DNA of 23,854 nucleotides from an uncultured Eubacteriales bacterium (GTDB taxonomy: Bacteria; Bacillota; Clostridia; Oscillospirales; Acutalibacteraceae): the NCBI GenBank assembly GCA_934408795.1, contig CAKRVQ010000002.1:1-23854 (forward strand), given 5' to 3'. The translations under genes and the position numbers were made by a program. The notes beneath the pieces were generated by a model. That model was given only the letters and a program-made list of their open reading frames with translations. It ran no database searches and was not told the DNA's origin. Of this stretch, positions 16,846 to 23,336 are shown piece by piece. Every line of letters begins with the position of its first letter. Within the stretch, counting starts at the first letter, position 1.

Positions 16846-16976
16846 TTCTTTTGATATTATTTATGTATGCAAAAAACGGGCGGCTGATTACAGTGCCGCT
16901 ATATATACCTGCGCCGTGAGACGGGTTCGGAGCATGCGTCGGCTTGACCGTAACGCACATTCCGAATCCGATCGGG

Positions 16977-17164
16977 CAACAAGCCTGCCGAAGGCAGCGC
17001 CGCCCACGCCGAAGGCGTGGCAAGCGGGGGGCATCGGTATGGCTTCGACTCTCATAATCACCGCGTTTTTCTGTCAGACTTGCATTTTTACGCCTCACCT
17101 CGATGCCCCCGCTTTGCGCCCTCCTGTCGGAGGGCGCGCGGCGCTGCCTTCGGCAGGCTTGTTG
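16977..17164 (+). repeat. Structured intergenic repeat, copy B (full length)
   Basis: 188 bp. The outer stem of 27 bp (16977-17003 with 17138-17164) is perfect and starts CAACAAGCC / ends GGCTTGTTG. The left hairpin is CCACGCCGAAGGCGTGG (17004-17020). The inner stem AGCGGGGG-CATCG (17023-17036, one bulged G) pairs with CGATGCCCCCGCT (17101-17113). The right hairpin is at 17116-17137 (GCGCCCTCC arm). The core is 64 nt. With copy E it defines the probable full ends of the family. Confidence 0.88.
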
Positions 17165-17365
17165 TTTTTAGCGGGCGTAAACAGGAGGCTTTGACGCGAC
17201 AAGTAAGACGGACAGGCGATCCGCAGGTCGGAAGAAAAAGCCGCCCGATAAATAAAAAGCCGTTCGGCAATAAACCATTCATATGAATTGCCCGCAGTAA
17301 ATCACTCGACGGCAAAATCTATACAGATCGGTATTGATACAATATAAAGAGGGGAGGATGCACTG

Positions 17366-18103
17366 TTGGCAGCCGAAAGATTGGATAAGCTCGTTTCAAA
17401 CCGCTTTTGTGTTCCGCGCAAAACGGCGAAGAGTGATATAAAGGCGGGTCTTGTGAAGGTCAACGGTGAGGTCGTGAAGATACCCGATTCAAAGGTTGAG
17501 GATTCTTCCGCGATCTCATACGGCAACAGAGAAGTAAGGGGAAGCAAATATGTCTATATAATGATGAATAAACCTGCGGGAGTGCTCACCGCCTCGACCG
17601 ACAGGTCCCGCACCACCGTCGTCGATCTTGTCCCGACTGCTGTAAAGCGAAAGGGGCTTTTCCCCGTCGGAAGACTTGACAGGGACACAACGGGTCTTCT
17701 TATAATAACCGACGACGGGAGCTGGGCGCACGGCATAGTCTCCCCCAAACACCATGTGAAAAAAAGATATATCGTGACCCTTGACGGTGAGATCACCGAA
17801 AACATGAAGGATGACTTCCGCCGCGGTGTGACACTTGCAGACGGGACTGTCTGCCGACCTGCACTGCTTGACGGGACCGAGCGTCCCGGAGTCGTCACTG
17901 TGACATTAAGAGAAGGAAAATATCACCAGATAAAAAGAATGTTCGGCGTTTACGGGCTCGGCGTGAATGCCTTGCACCGCGACTCAATAGGAGATCTTTC
18001 TCTCGACGGTTCGCTGCCACCGGGAGAAAGCCGTGAAATGACGCTCCGCGAGGTCAGACTCGCCGCAGAGACGCAAACGGGCGACAACGGGGAGCAGAAG
18101 TAA
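17366..18103 (+). CDS. RsuA/RluB-family rRNA pseudouridine synthase
   Basis: Isomerises a uridine to pseudouridine in ribosomal RNA. It has 245 residues: an N-terminal S4 RNA-binding domain (about 1-60: RLDKLVSNRFCVPRKTAKSDI, LVKVNGEVV) followed by the synthase domain with YVYIMMNKPAGVLTA and the catalytic motif GRLDRDTTGLL (Asp105). The C-terminal YHQIKRMFGVYGLGVNALHR motif is typical of the RsuA subfamily, which modifies position 516 of 16S rRNA, but RluB/E specificity cannot be excluded. The start is TTG at 17366, eight bases after GGGGAGG (17351-17357). rsmG follows 106 bases later, so two rRNA-modifying enzymes are adjacent. Confidence 0.93.
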   Translation: MAAERLDKLVSNRFCVPRKTAKSDIKAGLVKVNGEVVKIPDSKVEDSSAISYGNREVRGSKYVYIMMNKPAGVLTASTDRSRTTVVDLVPTAVKRKGLFPVGRLDRDTTGLLIITDDGSWAHGIVSPKHHVKKRYIVTLDGEITENMKDDFRRGVTLADGTVCRPALLDGTERPGVVTVTLREGKYHQIKRMFGVYGLGVNALHRDSIGDLSLDGSLPPGESREMTLREVRLAAETQTGDNGEQK

Positions 18104-18209
18104 GCCGCAAAGGGCAAACGACTTGTTGCAAATACAGACGAACGGCAGATCGTCACCCGTCAAAGCGGGGCAAAGGTGATCCGCCGATCGGACGGAAACG
18201 GAGAAAGCA

Positions 18210-18920
18210 ATGGATACATATATAGAAAACGCACTTTCGCTTGCCGAATCGGAGGGGATAAAGATCGACCCTTCGGCATCGGAGCGGCTTGAAATCTATT
18301 CCCGCCTTTTAAGGGAGTGGAACGAAAAAATGAACCTCACCGCAGTCGCAGACCCAGAGGGAATAGCTATAAAGCATTTTTATGATTCCCTTCTGCTGCT
18401 CGGCGTGTATGATATAAAAGAGGGCGCAAGTCTTATAGATGTGGGAACCGGGGCGGGATTCCCGGGACTGGTCATAAAGATCGCAAGGCCCGATATAAAG
18501 CTGACTCTTTTGGATTCGCTCAATAAACGGCTTGTCTTTTTAAGAGAGGTCCTATCGCAAACGGGCCTTGAGGCTGCAACCGTTCACGCCCGTGCCGAGG
18601 ACGCCGCAAAACCGCCGCTCAGGGAAAGCTTCGATGTCGCTGCCGCAAGGGCGGTGGCATCATTGCCCGTACTTTGCGAATACTGTCTCCCCTATGTTAA
18701 AAAGGGAGGATGCTTTATAGCGATGAAAGGTCCTGCGGTGGAAGGCGAACTTGAGGCGGGAGAACGCGCGGCAGACAAGCTCGGAGGGAAAATTTTGTCG
18801 ATTGAAGAGAGATACCTGCCCGGAAAAGATAAAAGAAACCTTGTTATCATAAAGAAATCATCGCAAACTCCGACATTATATCCCCGAAACAGCGCTAAAA
18901 TTTCAAAATTTCCATTATGA
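18210..18920 (+). CDS. rsmG: 16S rRNA (guanine-527-N7) methyltransferase
   Basis: RsmG (GidB) methylates G527 of 16S rRNA with S-adenosylmethionine. The 236-residue protein has the N-terminal helix pattern LLREWNEKMNLTAV, the KHFYDSLLLL motif, the SAM-binding loop IDVGTGAGFPGLVIKIARPD, LLDSLNKRLVFL, and AARAVASLPVLCEYCLPYVKKGG. GGAG lies nine bases before the ATG. In many Firmicutes rsmG neighbours noc or spo0J near the origin of replication, and here a ParB-like gene follows. Confidence 0.97.
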   Translation: MDTYIENALSLAESEGIKIDPSASERLEIYSRLLREWNEKMNLTAVADPEGIAIKHFYDSLLLLGVYDIKEGASLIDVGTGAGFPGLVIKIARPDIKLTLLDSLNKRLVFLREVLSQTGLEAATVHARAEDAAKPPLRESFDVAAARAVASLPVLCEYCLPYVKKGGCFIAMKGPAVEGELEAGERAADKLGGKILSIEERYLPGKDKRNLVIIKKSSQTPTLYPRNSAKISKFPL

Positions 18921-18928
18921 ACGGATGA

Positions 18929-18956
18929 AGCGGACGAAAACTTGTCCGCTTTTCTT
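18929..18956 (+). terminator. Intrinsic terminator after rsmG
   Basis: AGCGGAC (18929-18935) pairs with GTCCGCT (18944-18950) around GAAAACTT, followed by TTTCTT. It starts nine bases after the rsmG stop. Confidence 0.82.
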
Positions 18957-18968
18957 GTACGCTTTTTC

Positions 18969-18997
18969 TTGCACTTCCCCGGGGACGGCATTATAAT
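18969..18997 (+). promoter_or_regulatory. SigA-type promoter of the Noc/ParB-like gene
   Basis: TTGCAC at 18969-18974 and TATAAT at 18992-18997, 17 bp apart. Transcription would begin near 19004, giving a very short leader with AAAGGAGA at 19013-19020 before the ATG at 19028. Confidence 0.8.
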
Positions 18998-19027
18998 CTA
19001 ATCGTGGGAAGAAAAGGAGAGCAAAAG

Positions 19028-19777
19028 ATGCTTAAAAGATCTGTCGGTGCAGAAGCGAAACGCAGGTTGATATACCTTGATCCGAGCGAAATACGGATGT
19101 CCGAAAAGGACAAGTCCGACATATCGGGTCTGACCGAAAGCATCAGGCATAACGGACTGCTTTGCCCGCTCACCGTGCGAAGGGGAGCCTTCGGATATGA
19201 GCTGGTATGCGGTCATCGCAGATACCGCGCCTGCGTTGCGGCAGGCATGAGAAAGCTGCCGTGTCTGTTGGTCTCGGCTGATGATAAAGCCCGCACCGTG
19301 ATGAAGTTGACCGAAAACATTCACCGCAGCGATACAGATCCGTTTTTGCTTGCTGAAAAGATCAGCGATGCAATGCGAGATTACAATATGTCAAGTTGTG
19401 AGATCGCAGGCAGGCTCGGGGTGAGCCGCAATGAGCTTGCAAAGCTTCTCGGGTTGTTAAAGTATGACGATAGCGTGCGCGGGAGCCTGTTAAACGAAAG
19501 CACTCGGGTAAGCAGAGCCGACGATCAAAATGAAAATCCCCGCGAAAGAGCGAGGGAAGACACCGTCCCCACGCGTAAACCCCCCCACAAGGTCGCGGTC
19601 GGTGATGTGAGATTCTTCCTTAACAGTTTTAATCGCGTGGTTGCCGTAATGAGAGAAGCGGGATATGTTGTCAGCAGTGTGACAAGCGAGCATGACGACA
19701 CGGTGGAATTCACCGTAAAAGCAGGAAAGTCACCCGCAGCGGCATCTTATAACAGACAGCTACCGCTGAGTATGTGA
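19028..19777 (+). CDS. ParB/Noc-family nucleoid occlusion-like protein
   Basis: A 249-residue ParB-superfamily protein. The N-terminal ParB CTP-binding domain has LDPSEIRMSEKDKSDISGLTESIRHNGLLCPLTVR, quoted only as a pattern; its key motifs are GHRRYRA (62-68) and ENIHRSD (96-102). A helix-turn-helix follows (SSCEIAGRLGVSRNELAKLLGLL, about 122-145). The C-terminal part (DVRFFLNSFNRVVAVMREAG) resembles the tail of clostridial nucleoid occlusion proteins. The frame opens at GTG 19004, but ATG 19028 has the right-spaced AAAGGAGA. No ParA gene is adjacent in the window. It most likely binds DNA sites around the chromosome and affects division or segregation; Noc versus ParB is uncertain. Confidence 0.82.
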   Translation: MLKRSVGAEAKRRLIYLDPSEIRMSEKDKSDISGLTESIRHNGLLCPLTVRRGAFGYELVCGHRRYRACVAAGMRKLPCLLVSADDKARTVMKLTENIHRSDTDPFLLAEKISDAMRDYNMSSCEIAGRLGVSRNELAKLLGLLKYDDSVRGSLLNESTRVSRADDQNENPRERAREDTVPTRKPPHKVAVGDVRFFLNSFNRVVAVMREAGYVVSSVTSEHDDTVEFTVKAGKSPAAASYNRQLPLSM

Positions 19778-19890
19778 ACGGTGACGCCGTAATTTGTCGG
19801 TCAAAACGATAAAAAACACCGATGAAGCGGCAAACCGAAAAGCATACAAAGCGTCTGTAAATACCCACCCATATTCATCCCCAATCCCCC

Positions 19891-19938
19891 GACCGCCCCT
19901 ACCCGTTCACCCACGGGCAGGGGCGGTCACCCCTTTTA
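19891..19938 (+). terminator. Probable terminator of the Noc/ParB-like gene
   Basis: GACCGCCCCT (19891-19900) pairs with AGGGGCGGTC (19919-19928), and CCCGT pairs with ACGGG inside, leaving a six-base loop. The stem is followed by ACCCCTTTTA rather than a pure T run, so termination is likely but not certain. Confidence 0.55.
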
Positions 19939-20006
19939 AAAGCAAGATCTCTTCGTTATTGCGGGTCGCCGCTTTATGCTTTCGCTCACCCGCCCTTTAC
20001 CAATTC

Positions 20007-20180
20007 TTCGGGCACCTCCGCGCGCCCTCCCGTCGGGAGGGCGCGGATGCGGGCAGACCGTGCCGAGGCTCATTGCGGGAGGGGGTTCTGCTCTTTTCCT
20101 TTGAAAAAACCAGCTGATCTTTCACCTGCACGGTCTGCCCGTTTGCCGCGCGCTTCGCGCGCGGCGCGGCGGTGCCCGAA
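20007..20180 (-). repeat. Structured intergenic repeat, copy C (inverted orientation)
   Basis: 174 bp in the opposite orientation to the other copies: the GCGCCCTCCC hairpin (20022-20044) is on the left and the GCGCGCTTCGCGCGC-type hairpin (20145-20165) on the right. The outer stem TTCGGGCACCTCCGC (20007-20021) pairs with GCGGCGGTGCCCGAA (20166-20180) with one mismatch. The inner stem CGGGCAGACCGTG (20050-20062) pairs with CACGGTCTGCCCG (20129-20141). The core is 66 nt. Confidence 0.85.
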
Positions 20181-20320
20181 TGTAAGAACCCCGCAAGGAC
20201 ATATTGACTGTAAGACGGGAATATGATAAAGTGTGATAAGGAACATAAGATGAATGAGAATTCGGCAGCTGCGGTCCGACAAAGGGCAGAATAAACGGGT
20301 GAGCGACCCGAGAGATGAAA

Positions 20321-20362
20321 CCTGACAGATGCAGTCCGACAGATGCGGCCCGACATGGGCAG
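20321..20362. repeat. 14-bp tandem repeat, three units
   Basis: Consecutive units CCTGACAGATGCAG, TCCGACAGATGCGG and CCCGACATGGGCAG share a YCGACAGATGCRG-like pattern, followed by a degenerate unit starting TTGACAGG. A related GGTCCGACA lies at about 20273. The array is 110-150 bases upstream of the lipoprotein start. Confidence 0.6.
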
Positions 20363-20471
20363 TTGACAGGAGTGAGCCGACGGCACGGCGGGCGTCTGAC
20401 AACCGAAGATACTGTCTCAACTGCTGCATCGGATTGCGGCAGAATAGGGGAAAACGGGAGAGTCAATCGTT

Positions 20472-20945
20472 ATGAAAAAATCACTATTATCGATCACCGC
20501 GATGCTTTTTATGACGGTTATGTTGTGCAGCTGCGGAGAAAAGGTATCGGGATGGGTGAGAGGGGAAGACCTCGGCAACGGCGTTGTCGCGGTGCTTTCC
20601 GATATTGAAAGCAAGAGCGGCGAAAGCTGGTACTGCACGGCGGACGGATCAACGGGGGAAATACTGTCGGTTAACATAATATACCCCGAAAGCTTTCCGG
20701 CACCGGGGGAAACGGTATGCACCGTGAATAAGAGTCCCTTAGAGGTCAGCATCAGCTCAGGTGAACGAGAGACGGGAGGCGTCCTTTTCATAACACTCCC
20801 GCACGACATGTCGGTTTCCGACTGTACCGATAAGATAAAAATAGTTCAGCATTTCGGCGACAAAAAGTGTACCTTTGTATTCAGACCCACGGATGTCTTT
20901 GCCGCGCTTGACCCCGACGCATCCGCATCGGACAGTCATCGTTAG
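20472..20945 (+). CDS. Putative lipoprotein of unknown function
   Basis: A 157-residue protein with a lipoprotein signal peptide: basic MKKS, a hydrophobic stretch, and the lipobox LCSC with the lipidated Cys at residue 21. The mature part is polar, likely exported and tethered to the membrane. I see no known domain; it reads as a small beta-rich domain with YCTADGSTGEILSVNI and KKCTFVFRPTDV strands. GGGAG (20456-20460) precedes the ATG. It stands alone between repeat copies C and D, with a strong terminator downstream. The codon use (many GCG/GGC, TCC) does not obviously differ from its neighbours. Confidence 0.75.
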   Translation: MKKSLLSITAMLFMTVMLCSCGEKVSGWVRGEDLGNGVVAVLSDIESKSGESWYCTADGSTGEILSVNIIYPESFPAPGETVCTVNKSPLEVSISSGERETGGVLFITLPHDMSVSDCTDKIKIVQHFGDKKCTFVFRPTDVFAALDPDASASDSHR

Positions 20946-21000
20946 GCAGGCAAAGGGGCAGTCGGAAAAGATCGAACAGAGAACGGTAATAACAGCGCTT

Positions 21001-21051
21001 GCGGGCGGGGCGGTTCCCTATTTTCGGGAACCGCCCCGTCCGCAAATTTTT
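21001..21051 (+). terminator. Strong intrinsic terminator after the lipoprotein gene
   Basis: A GC-rich stem of 18 bp (21001-21018 with 21026-21043; arms GCGGGCGGGGCGGTTCCC and its near-complement) around a TATTTTC loop, followed by AAATTTTT (21044-21051). Confidence 0.85.
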
Positions 21052-21111
21052 GTCGCCTCTCTCCTGTCGTGGGGTGGGGAGGAAAAGAATATATTCATCA
21101 AGCCCGCGATC

Positions 21112-21265
21112 CCGTGCGGCGCCGCGACGCGCGAAGCGCGTCCGAACGGGCGGCGAAAAAATGCCGAGACCGCAAGGTGCGCAAAAAGAAAAAAGCGACG
21201 CCGAAATATCAGATACCCACCGCCGCCCGCTTGCGCGCCCCGGCGGGGCGCGCGGCGCCGCACGG
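21112..21265 (+). repeat. Structured intergenic repeat, copy D
   Basis: 154 bp. The outer stem CCGTGCGGCGCCGC (21112-21125) pairs with GCGGCGCCGCACGG (21252-21265). The left hairpin GACGCGCGAAGCGCGTC (21126-21142) is identical to that of copy A. The inner stem GGGCGGCG (21148-21155) pairs with CGCCGCCC (21221-21228). The right hairpin (21233-21251) is GCGCGCCCC around GGC-type bases. The core is 65 nt. Confidence 0.85.
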
Positions 21266-21514
21266 TTATCGGTCGCGAGTTGCCCATCCCCGCCCCTGAA
21301 GGGCGATATGTCGGTCGTCGGCGCTCTATAGCGCCATTTGCCTTTTATCTCCTCACCTACCGCCGTATGCCTGTCGGGCAATTTTCGGCCTGCGACCGAA
21401 CGGCCGAGCACACAAGACAAGGAATCGAAAACCCAAACCGTCGCCCGCGTCCGATAGACCCCCACGGGCAGTATAAGATGATGTACCGCAGAGACCGCGC
21501 CCGATCACCTAAAA

Positions 21515-21699
21515 ACAACAATCCGACCGAAGGGCAGCGCCGCCCGCGCCGAAGGCGCGGCAAACGGGCACCGATAGACCGGCATTTTCAAAAGCCCTGC
21601 TTTTTCGGCGAGGCGGCATTATATTTGCCGTACCCTGTCGCCCGTTTTGCGCCCTTCCTCGGAAGGGCGCGCGGCGCTGCCCTTCGGTCGGATTGTTGT
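21515..21699 (+). repeat. Structured intergenic repeat, copy E (full length)
   Basis: 185 bp. The outer stem is a perfect 29 bp (21515-21543 with 21671-21699), beginning ACAACAATCCG and ending CGGATTGTTGT. The left hairpin is CCGCGCCGAAGGCGCGG (21544-21560). The inner stem AAACGGGC (21562-21569) pairs with GCCCGTTT (21640-21647). The right hairpin GCGCCCTTCC arm is at 21649-21670. The core is 70 nt. Confidence 0.88.
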
Positions 21700-21743
21700 C
21701 CGTGCGGGCTTGGGTGCGCGTGTCGGTAAGGATTATTAAAACC

Positions 21744-21811
21744 ATTAAAAAAGAAGATGCCGTTTGTTCTCGCTGCCATAAGGGGAAAGGCAGGGAGAAT
21801 AAACGGCATCT
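21744..21811 (-). terminator. Intrinsic terminator of tyrS (minus strand)
   Basis: AGATGCCGTTT...TTCTC...CTGCC (21755-21777) pairs with GGCAG...GAGAA...AAACGGCATCT (21789-21811) with small bulges. On the minus strand the stem is followed by TTCTTTTTTAATGG, so it fits tyrS, whose stop lies about 150 bases before it. Confidence 0.75.
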
Positions 21812-21964
21812 GATCTTTAATTTATCTTATGAGGTTTCGCTTTATCATTTTTAGGCTTATGGGGGTCTTGTGTCAGCTGCGTCGGGTAAGCCGACAGGCG
21901 GCAGAGCTCGACTCCGTCATCATATTAAGCGGTGATCGGTCTGACACTCGGCCGACGATCCCGC

Positions 21965-23185
21965 TCAGCCGATAACAATCTTTGCAAAGCTCTTTTTGCC
22001 CCTCTTGAGCAGGAAGTCATTTTGAAAATCTTCGGCAGCGTAGGATGCTTTTATGTCGCCAACCTTCTCACCGTTGACGCTGACTCCGCCCTGCTCGACT
22101 GCGCGGCGGGCTTCCGAGCGGGAGGTGACGAGCCCCGACTTTGTGAGCAGCGACAGAATATCAATACGTCCGTCGGTGAAATCGGCTTCGGTGACAGCGT
22201 GCTCCGGTGCTGATGCCGAACTGCCGCCCGCAAAGAGCGCTCTTGACGCTTCTCTTGCCTTCGACGCTTCGTCCTCACCGTGTACGGTCTTGGTGAGCTC
22301 ATATGCGAGGATCTCTTTTGCGGTGTTGAGACTGCTGCCCTCCCACTTTGACATTTCCTCTATCTGTTCAAGCGGAAGGAATGTCAGCATACGAATACAT
22401 TTAATGACATCACTGTCGTCAACATTTCTCCAATACTGGTAGAACTCATACGGCGAGGTCTTGTCGGCGTCCAGCCATACGGCGTTACCCGCCGTCTTGC
22501 CCATCTTTTTGCCCTGTGAATCGGTCAAAAGGGTTATCGTCATTGCATGAGCGTCTTTTCCGAGCTTGCGGCGGATAAGCTCGGTGCCTCCGAGCATATT
22601 CGACCACTGATCGTCTCCGCCGAACTGCATATTGCATCCGTATTCCTTAAACAAATGATAGAAGTCGTATGACTGCATTATCATATAGTTGAATTCAAGG
22701 AATGACAGACCTTTCTCAAGACGCTGCTTGTAACACTCGGCGCGCAGCATATTGTTGACCGAGAAGCAGGCGCCGACATCGCGGAGCAGCTCGACATAAT
22801 TGAGGTTCAGCAGCCAATCGGCATTGTTGACCATTTGCGCCTTGCCCTCGCCGAACTCGATGAATTTCTCCATCTGGCGCTTAAAGCAGGCGGCGTTATG
22901 CTCAATATCCTCACGGGTCAGCATCTTCCTCATATCGGTCCTTCCCGAAGGATCGCCGATCATCGTCGTTCCTCCGCCGATAAGGGCAATTGGCTGATTG
23001 CCCGCCATCTGAAGTCTCTTCATAAGAGTGAGCGCCATGAAGTGACCGGCGGTGAGACTGCCTGCCGTGCAGTCAAAGCCGATATAGAACTTTGCCTTTC
23101 CGGCGTTTACCATTTCGCGTATCTCTTCTTCGTTTGTTACCTGGGCGATAAGACCCCTTGCTTTCAGTTCTTCGTAAATCTGCAT
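21965..23185 (-). CDS. tyrS: Tyrosyl-tRNA synthetase
   Basis: Class Ic synthetase that charges tRNA-Tyr. The 406 residues contain the Rossmann fold start FYIGFDCTAGSLTAGHFM (HIGH-type motif, here TAGH, residues 45-48), IGGGTTMIGDPSGR, QFGGDDQWSN (187-196) and the KMSKS-equivalent KMGKT (227-231). A C-terminal S4 RNA-binding domain (about 343-385: TSRSEARRAVEQGGVSVNG) completes it. The gene runs against all its left-hand neighbours. It is controlled by a tyrosine T-box leader (23337-23736) and has its own promoter and terminator. Confidence 0.97.
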   Translation of the reverse strand: MQIYEELKARGLIAQVTNEEEIREMVNAGKAKFYIGFDCTAGSLTAGHFMALTLMKRLQMAGNQPIALIGGGTTMIGDPSGRTDMRKMLTREDIEHNAACFKRQMEKFIEFGEGKAQMVNNADWLLNLNYVELLRDVGACFSVNNMLRAECYKQRLEKGLSFLEFNYMIMQSYDFYHLFKEYGCNMQFGGDDQWSNMLGGTELIRRKLGKDAHAMTITLLTDSQGKKMGKTAGNAVWLDADKTSPYEFYQYWRNVDDSDVIKCIRMLTFLPLEQIEEMSKWEGSSLNTAKEILAYELTKTVHGEDEASKAREASRALFAGGSSASAPEHAVTEADFTDGRIDILSLLTKSGLVTSRSEARRAVEQGGVSVNGEKVGDIKASYAAEDFQNDFLLKRGKKSFAKIVIG

Positions 23186-23336
23186 TTTTCCTGAGTTTCC
23201 TTTCCTTACTTTTCTGTTCTTTTCTTTTCTTTTTTCCTTTCCCTTTTCCTTCCGTCCGCGTCTCCCTCGGCGTTTTTAATTCGCCTTGCCTGCGGGCAGA
23301 TGAGACAAGAGGGAAAAACAGTGATCTGCCTTTGGG

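Larger units (their letters stand above)
16690..17365. other. Gap between DUF4830 gene and pseudouridine synthase
   Basis: About 680 bases. It contains overlapping hairpins and a possible small ORF on the minus strand (16719-16845), structured repeat B (16977-17164), and a stretch of about 200 bases before the rRNA pseudouridine synthase gene that includes a 12-bp perfect palindrome ATTCATATGAAT at 17277-17288. TACAAT at 17338-17343 may be a -10 element, but I see no convincing -35. Confidence 0.6.
19778..20471. other. Gap between Noc/ParB-like gene and lipoprotein gene
   Basis: About 690 bases with no convincing gene. It holds a long hairpin (19891-19928), structured repeat C (20007-20180) and a 14-bp tandem repeat (20321-20362). 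Open frames here are rich in Arg, Pro and Ser and follow the repeat sequence, so I regard them as accidental. Confidence 0.75.
20946..21964. other. 1-kb gap between lipoprotein gene and tyrS
   Basis: About 1020 bases without a convincing gene. It contains the lipoprotein terminator (21001-21051), structured repeats D (21112-21265) and E (21515-21699), and the tyrS terminator hairpin (21755-21811). A 284-codon open frame (20875-21729) crosses all of the repeats and is very rich in Arg and Pro; I regard it as non-coding. The short sequence CCGATAGACC occurs both before and inside repeat E (about 21451 and 21571). Confidence 0.75.

Noticed and set aside
16784..17194. 136-codon plus-strand frame over the DUF4830 upstream region and repeat B
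   Set aside because: It reads through hairpins and the palindromic repeat; no start signal and no domain.
19794..20117. 107-codon frame after the Noc/ParB-like gene
   Set aside because: It passes through a terminator hairpin and half of repeat C, and its composition is that of the repeat.
11375..21699. The four-stem repeats as CRISPR arrays or integron attC sites
   Set aside because: Copies are dispersed kilobases apart, no spacer ladder exists, and no Cas or integron integrase gene is in the window; core-site motifs of attC are not evident.
11375..21699. The four-stem repeats as ordinary intrinsic terminators
   Set aside because: None ends in a T run on either strand, and each is a multi-stem structure of over 150 bases; true terminators are present separately beside D and E.
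20875..21729. 284-codon open frame across repeats D and E
   Set aside because: It runs through a terminator and two palindromic repeats, is very rich in Arg and Pro, overlaps the end of the lipoprotein gene in another frame, and has no plausible ribosome binding site.
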